64,000 nucleotides of DNA from UKL13-2 sp038206765. GTDB lineage: Bacteria; Pseudomonadota; Gammaproteobacteria; Burkholderiales; Usitatibacteraceae. The translations under genes were made by a program, and so were the position numbers. The stretch is taken from assembly GCA_038206765.1 (NCBI GenBank), contig JBBRAM010000005.1, positions 133,861 through 197,860 on the forward strand, in the 5' to 3' direction. The notes below the pieces were generated by a model. It was not told the DNA's origin. It saw nothing but the letters and a program-made list of their open reading frames with translations, and made no database searches. Below, piece by piece: positions 62,425-64,000 of the stretch (positions are counted from its first letter, which is position 1; every line of letters begins with the position of its first letter).

Positions 62425-63957
62425 CTAAAACGCTTTGTAGATAAACTCGGGTGCCGCGCTGCCGGCAACGTTGATCATTACAAAAACTATCGAAATTTTT
62501 ACGGCAGTCCAGCACGGCGCTAGCCAGGGTTCCAATGAAAATATTGCGATTGTTTGTGCAATGCGGGCATGGAATTTGCGCAGGAGCCTGCCCAACCAAT
62601 AGCCAAAATAAGCTACTGAGAAGAATGCCGATATCAAAAACGCGAAAGCCGTGAGCATAACTAAAAACGAGGCTGGCGTAGCAAGCAAGTGCGCCTGCGC
62701 AGGTGCTATCCATATGCAGGTAAGCGCAACCGCGACATAACTCAGCGTGGCCGCGCGACAAAGTGCGACATACCATGGCCGACTGCACAGATCTTTGTAG
62801 CCTTGCTTACCGAGTCGCGCTGCCGCGCGCAGTTGGTATTGTTTGTTGACTACCACACCAAGTCCGAGCATCGCACCGTAGAAAACGTAAACCCATGTTG
62901 TTCCATGCCAGATTCCCATCAACATGAAGGTCACAAAGAAGGCAATTGAACCAATGAGCGCTGCTTTATTTTTTTGCGGCCAGCGAATGGAAAGCTGCTT
63001 AAGCAGTGGATTAAAAATATAGAACTTGAACCACTCTGAAACAGTAATATTCCAGCGTGTCCAGAATTCGAGAAAGTTTTTACAGGCGTATGGTCTTGAG
63101 AAATTTTCCGGAATATTAATTCCGCAAAGCTTGCCCACGCCAATAACGATGTGCATATAGCCTGAAAAGCTAATATACAAATGCAAAAAAAACGCCACTG
63201 TCGCCGCTGCAAAAATACCAGCTACTCGGGCACTGACGATTTCCTCGCCCATGTTCGCATACACTACAGGCTCGATCTTGCTGAATGCCCACATCGTGAT
63301 GTGCGAAACAACGCCTACGAGGAAAAACCCCCAAATCGCGCGGCTTAGCGCATGGTGCAGAACAATTGGTGTTTGAATTGTTGATGGCGTCCGCAGCTGC
63401 TGCTCAAAATCGCCGTAACGTTGCACGGGACCCGAGACAAAGGTAAGGAAGCACAATGTGTAGCTAAGGTATTCGATTAACGTTGGGGCTTTGATTGCTT
63501 GCTGGTGGACGTCGACTGCAAGATGCACGATACGGAAAAATAGGTAGGAAACGCCAACGGCGACGAACGCGAATGGTAGTGAGGGCAGAAAATCGATCAA
63601 ACTGTATTGCTTCATCCATGCAAATGCCAACAATGTTAATGCCAATATGCCAGCGAGCCCCCGCACCGATGCGCGGGCAGCCGAACGAACAGCGATAAAG
63701 CCACACATAACAAACACAGCAAATGGAACTGCAGCAAGCGGCGTGGCAAAAAAGGCGCTGAGAAAGATGAAATTAAGCATCATGATTGCTAGCGAGCGTT
63801 CACGATAGCTGCTCGCAAACTTGAGCACCACAATCGCCAACATGCAAAATGCCGCGAAGCGTAAGCGCTCCACCAACCCCAGCCTTGTTCGCCGCGCGTA
63901 ATTTCCGCATGCTCGCTCCTCCCAACAAAGCAGGCGCACACATGAAATTGACCGCAC
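62425..63957 (-). CDS. MBOAT-family membrane O-acyltransferase (AlgI-like)
   Basis: A polytopic acyltransferase which takes acetyl groups across the membrane to O-acetylate polysaccharide with a periplasmic SGNH partner. It has about ten to twelve membrane segments. The core region LSYTLCFLTFVSGPVQRY (near 165), FSGYMHIVIGVGKLCGINIPENF and FLEFWTRWNITVSEWFKFYIF are MBOAT signatures, and the catalytic histidine is in MGIWHGTTWVYV. The first 35 residues look unlike a membrane protein, and the frame stays open to the window edge. The real start may be an internal ATG (63843 or 63783) or may lie beyond the edge. It is followed at once by the SGNH gene. Confidence 0.88.
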   Translation of the reverse strand: MRSISCVRLLCWEERACGNYARRTRLGLVERLRFAAFCMLAIVVLKFASSYRERSLAIMMLNFIFLSAFFATPLAAVPFAVFVMCGFIAVRSAARASVRGLAGILALTLLAFAWMKQYSLIDFLPSLPFAFVAVGVSYLFFRIVHLAVDVHQQAIKAPTLIEYLSYTLCFLTFVSGPVQRYGDFEQQLRTPSTIQTPIVLHHALSRAIWGFFLVGVVSHITMWAFSKIEPVVYANMGEEIVSARVAGIFAAATVAFFLHLYISFSGYMHIVIGVGKLCGINIPENFSRPYACKNFLEFWTRWNITVSEWFKFYIFNPLLKQLSIRWPQKNKAALIGSIAFFVTFMLMGIWHGTTWVYVFYGAMLGLGVVVNKQYQLRAAARLGKQGYKDLCSRPWYVALCRAATLSYVAVALTCIWIAPAQAHLLATPASFLVMLTAFAFLISAFFSVAYFGYWLGRLLRKFHARIAQTIAIFSLEPWLAPCWTAVKISIVFVMINVAGSAAPEFIYKAF

Positions 63958-64000
63958 AGTTTTGGCAGCAACACGTACTCGCCGCAGGCCGGAGTTCAGA

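Overview
The window looks like a stretch of a betaproteobacterial chromosome of moderate GC content. The evidence is gene order and protein type: rne-rluC-HAD phosphatase-Rieske-S49 peptidase, then the rsmI-like methyltransferase/maf pair, yceD-rpmF-plsX-fabHDG-acpP-fabF, and mltG-tmk-holB-pilZ. I cannot name a genus. I saw no insertion sequence, prophage, CRISPR array, tRNA or rRNA.

Region 1 (1-27,600) is housekeeping. It opens with the 3' four fifths of uvrB, then a low-molecular-weight tyrosine phosphatase and a MarC-type membrane protein. A GST-kappa-like isomerase and RNase E lie on the minus strand. RNase E ends at a strong bidirectional hairpin terminator and is separated by an 836-base divergent spacer from rluC. 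The rluC-side run leads to a large PAS-GGDEF-EAL protein. A convergent maf/methyltransferase pair precedes the phospholipid and fatty-acid cluster (plsX, fabH, fabD, fabG, acpP, fabF). That cluster continues into mltG, tmk, holB and a pilZ of the type that lacks the c-di-GMP motifs, and a LOG-family hydrolase follows on the minus strand.

Region 2 (27,600-44,600) is a mixed accessory stretch. It holds a short basic/acidic protein, a stand-alone ATP-grasp enzyme and a DUF418 membrane protein with a repeat-built insert. Next come a secreted penicillin-acylase-family amidase, a conserved hypothetical gene, a DinG/YoaA-like FeS helicase and a two-component-propeller GGDEF protein. It ends with a NYN/OST-HTH protein and a KefG-KefB/C-like flavoprotein/antiporter pair. 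Simple repeats mark several intergenic positions.

Region 3 (44,559-end) is a surface-polysaccharide locus. The leftward pair wecA-like plus GT4 would start lipid-linked glycan synthesis. The rightward run has an RfbH-type 3-dehydrase, an RmlC-like epimerase and a reductase. Together these look like the late steps of a CDP-3,6-dideoxyhexose pathway. They are followed by a Wzx-like flippase, two GT2 enzymes, an RmlD-like reductase, a GT4 enzyme, a Wzy-like polytopic protein and an asparagine synthase. A leftward run from the right edge holds an MBOAT O-acyltransferase, an SGNH partner protein split by a frameshift, a TylF-like methyltransferase and a second methyltransferase. It looks like a decoration module for acetylating and methylating the glycan. 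A short remnant of a nucleotide-sugar dehydrogenase lies at the junction of the two runs, which suggests the locus has been remodelled.

No wholly new defence or mobile system was recognised. The most unusual observations are the frameshift that separates the catalytic residues of the SGNH protein, the isolated RfbH/epimerase/reductase set without the early pathway genes, two independent 12-bp in-frame minisatellites in membrane-protein genes, a YceD without its cysteine pair, and a duplicated motif at the RNase E C-terminus.
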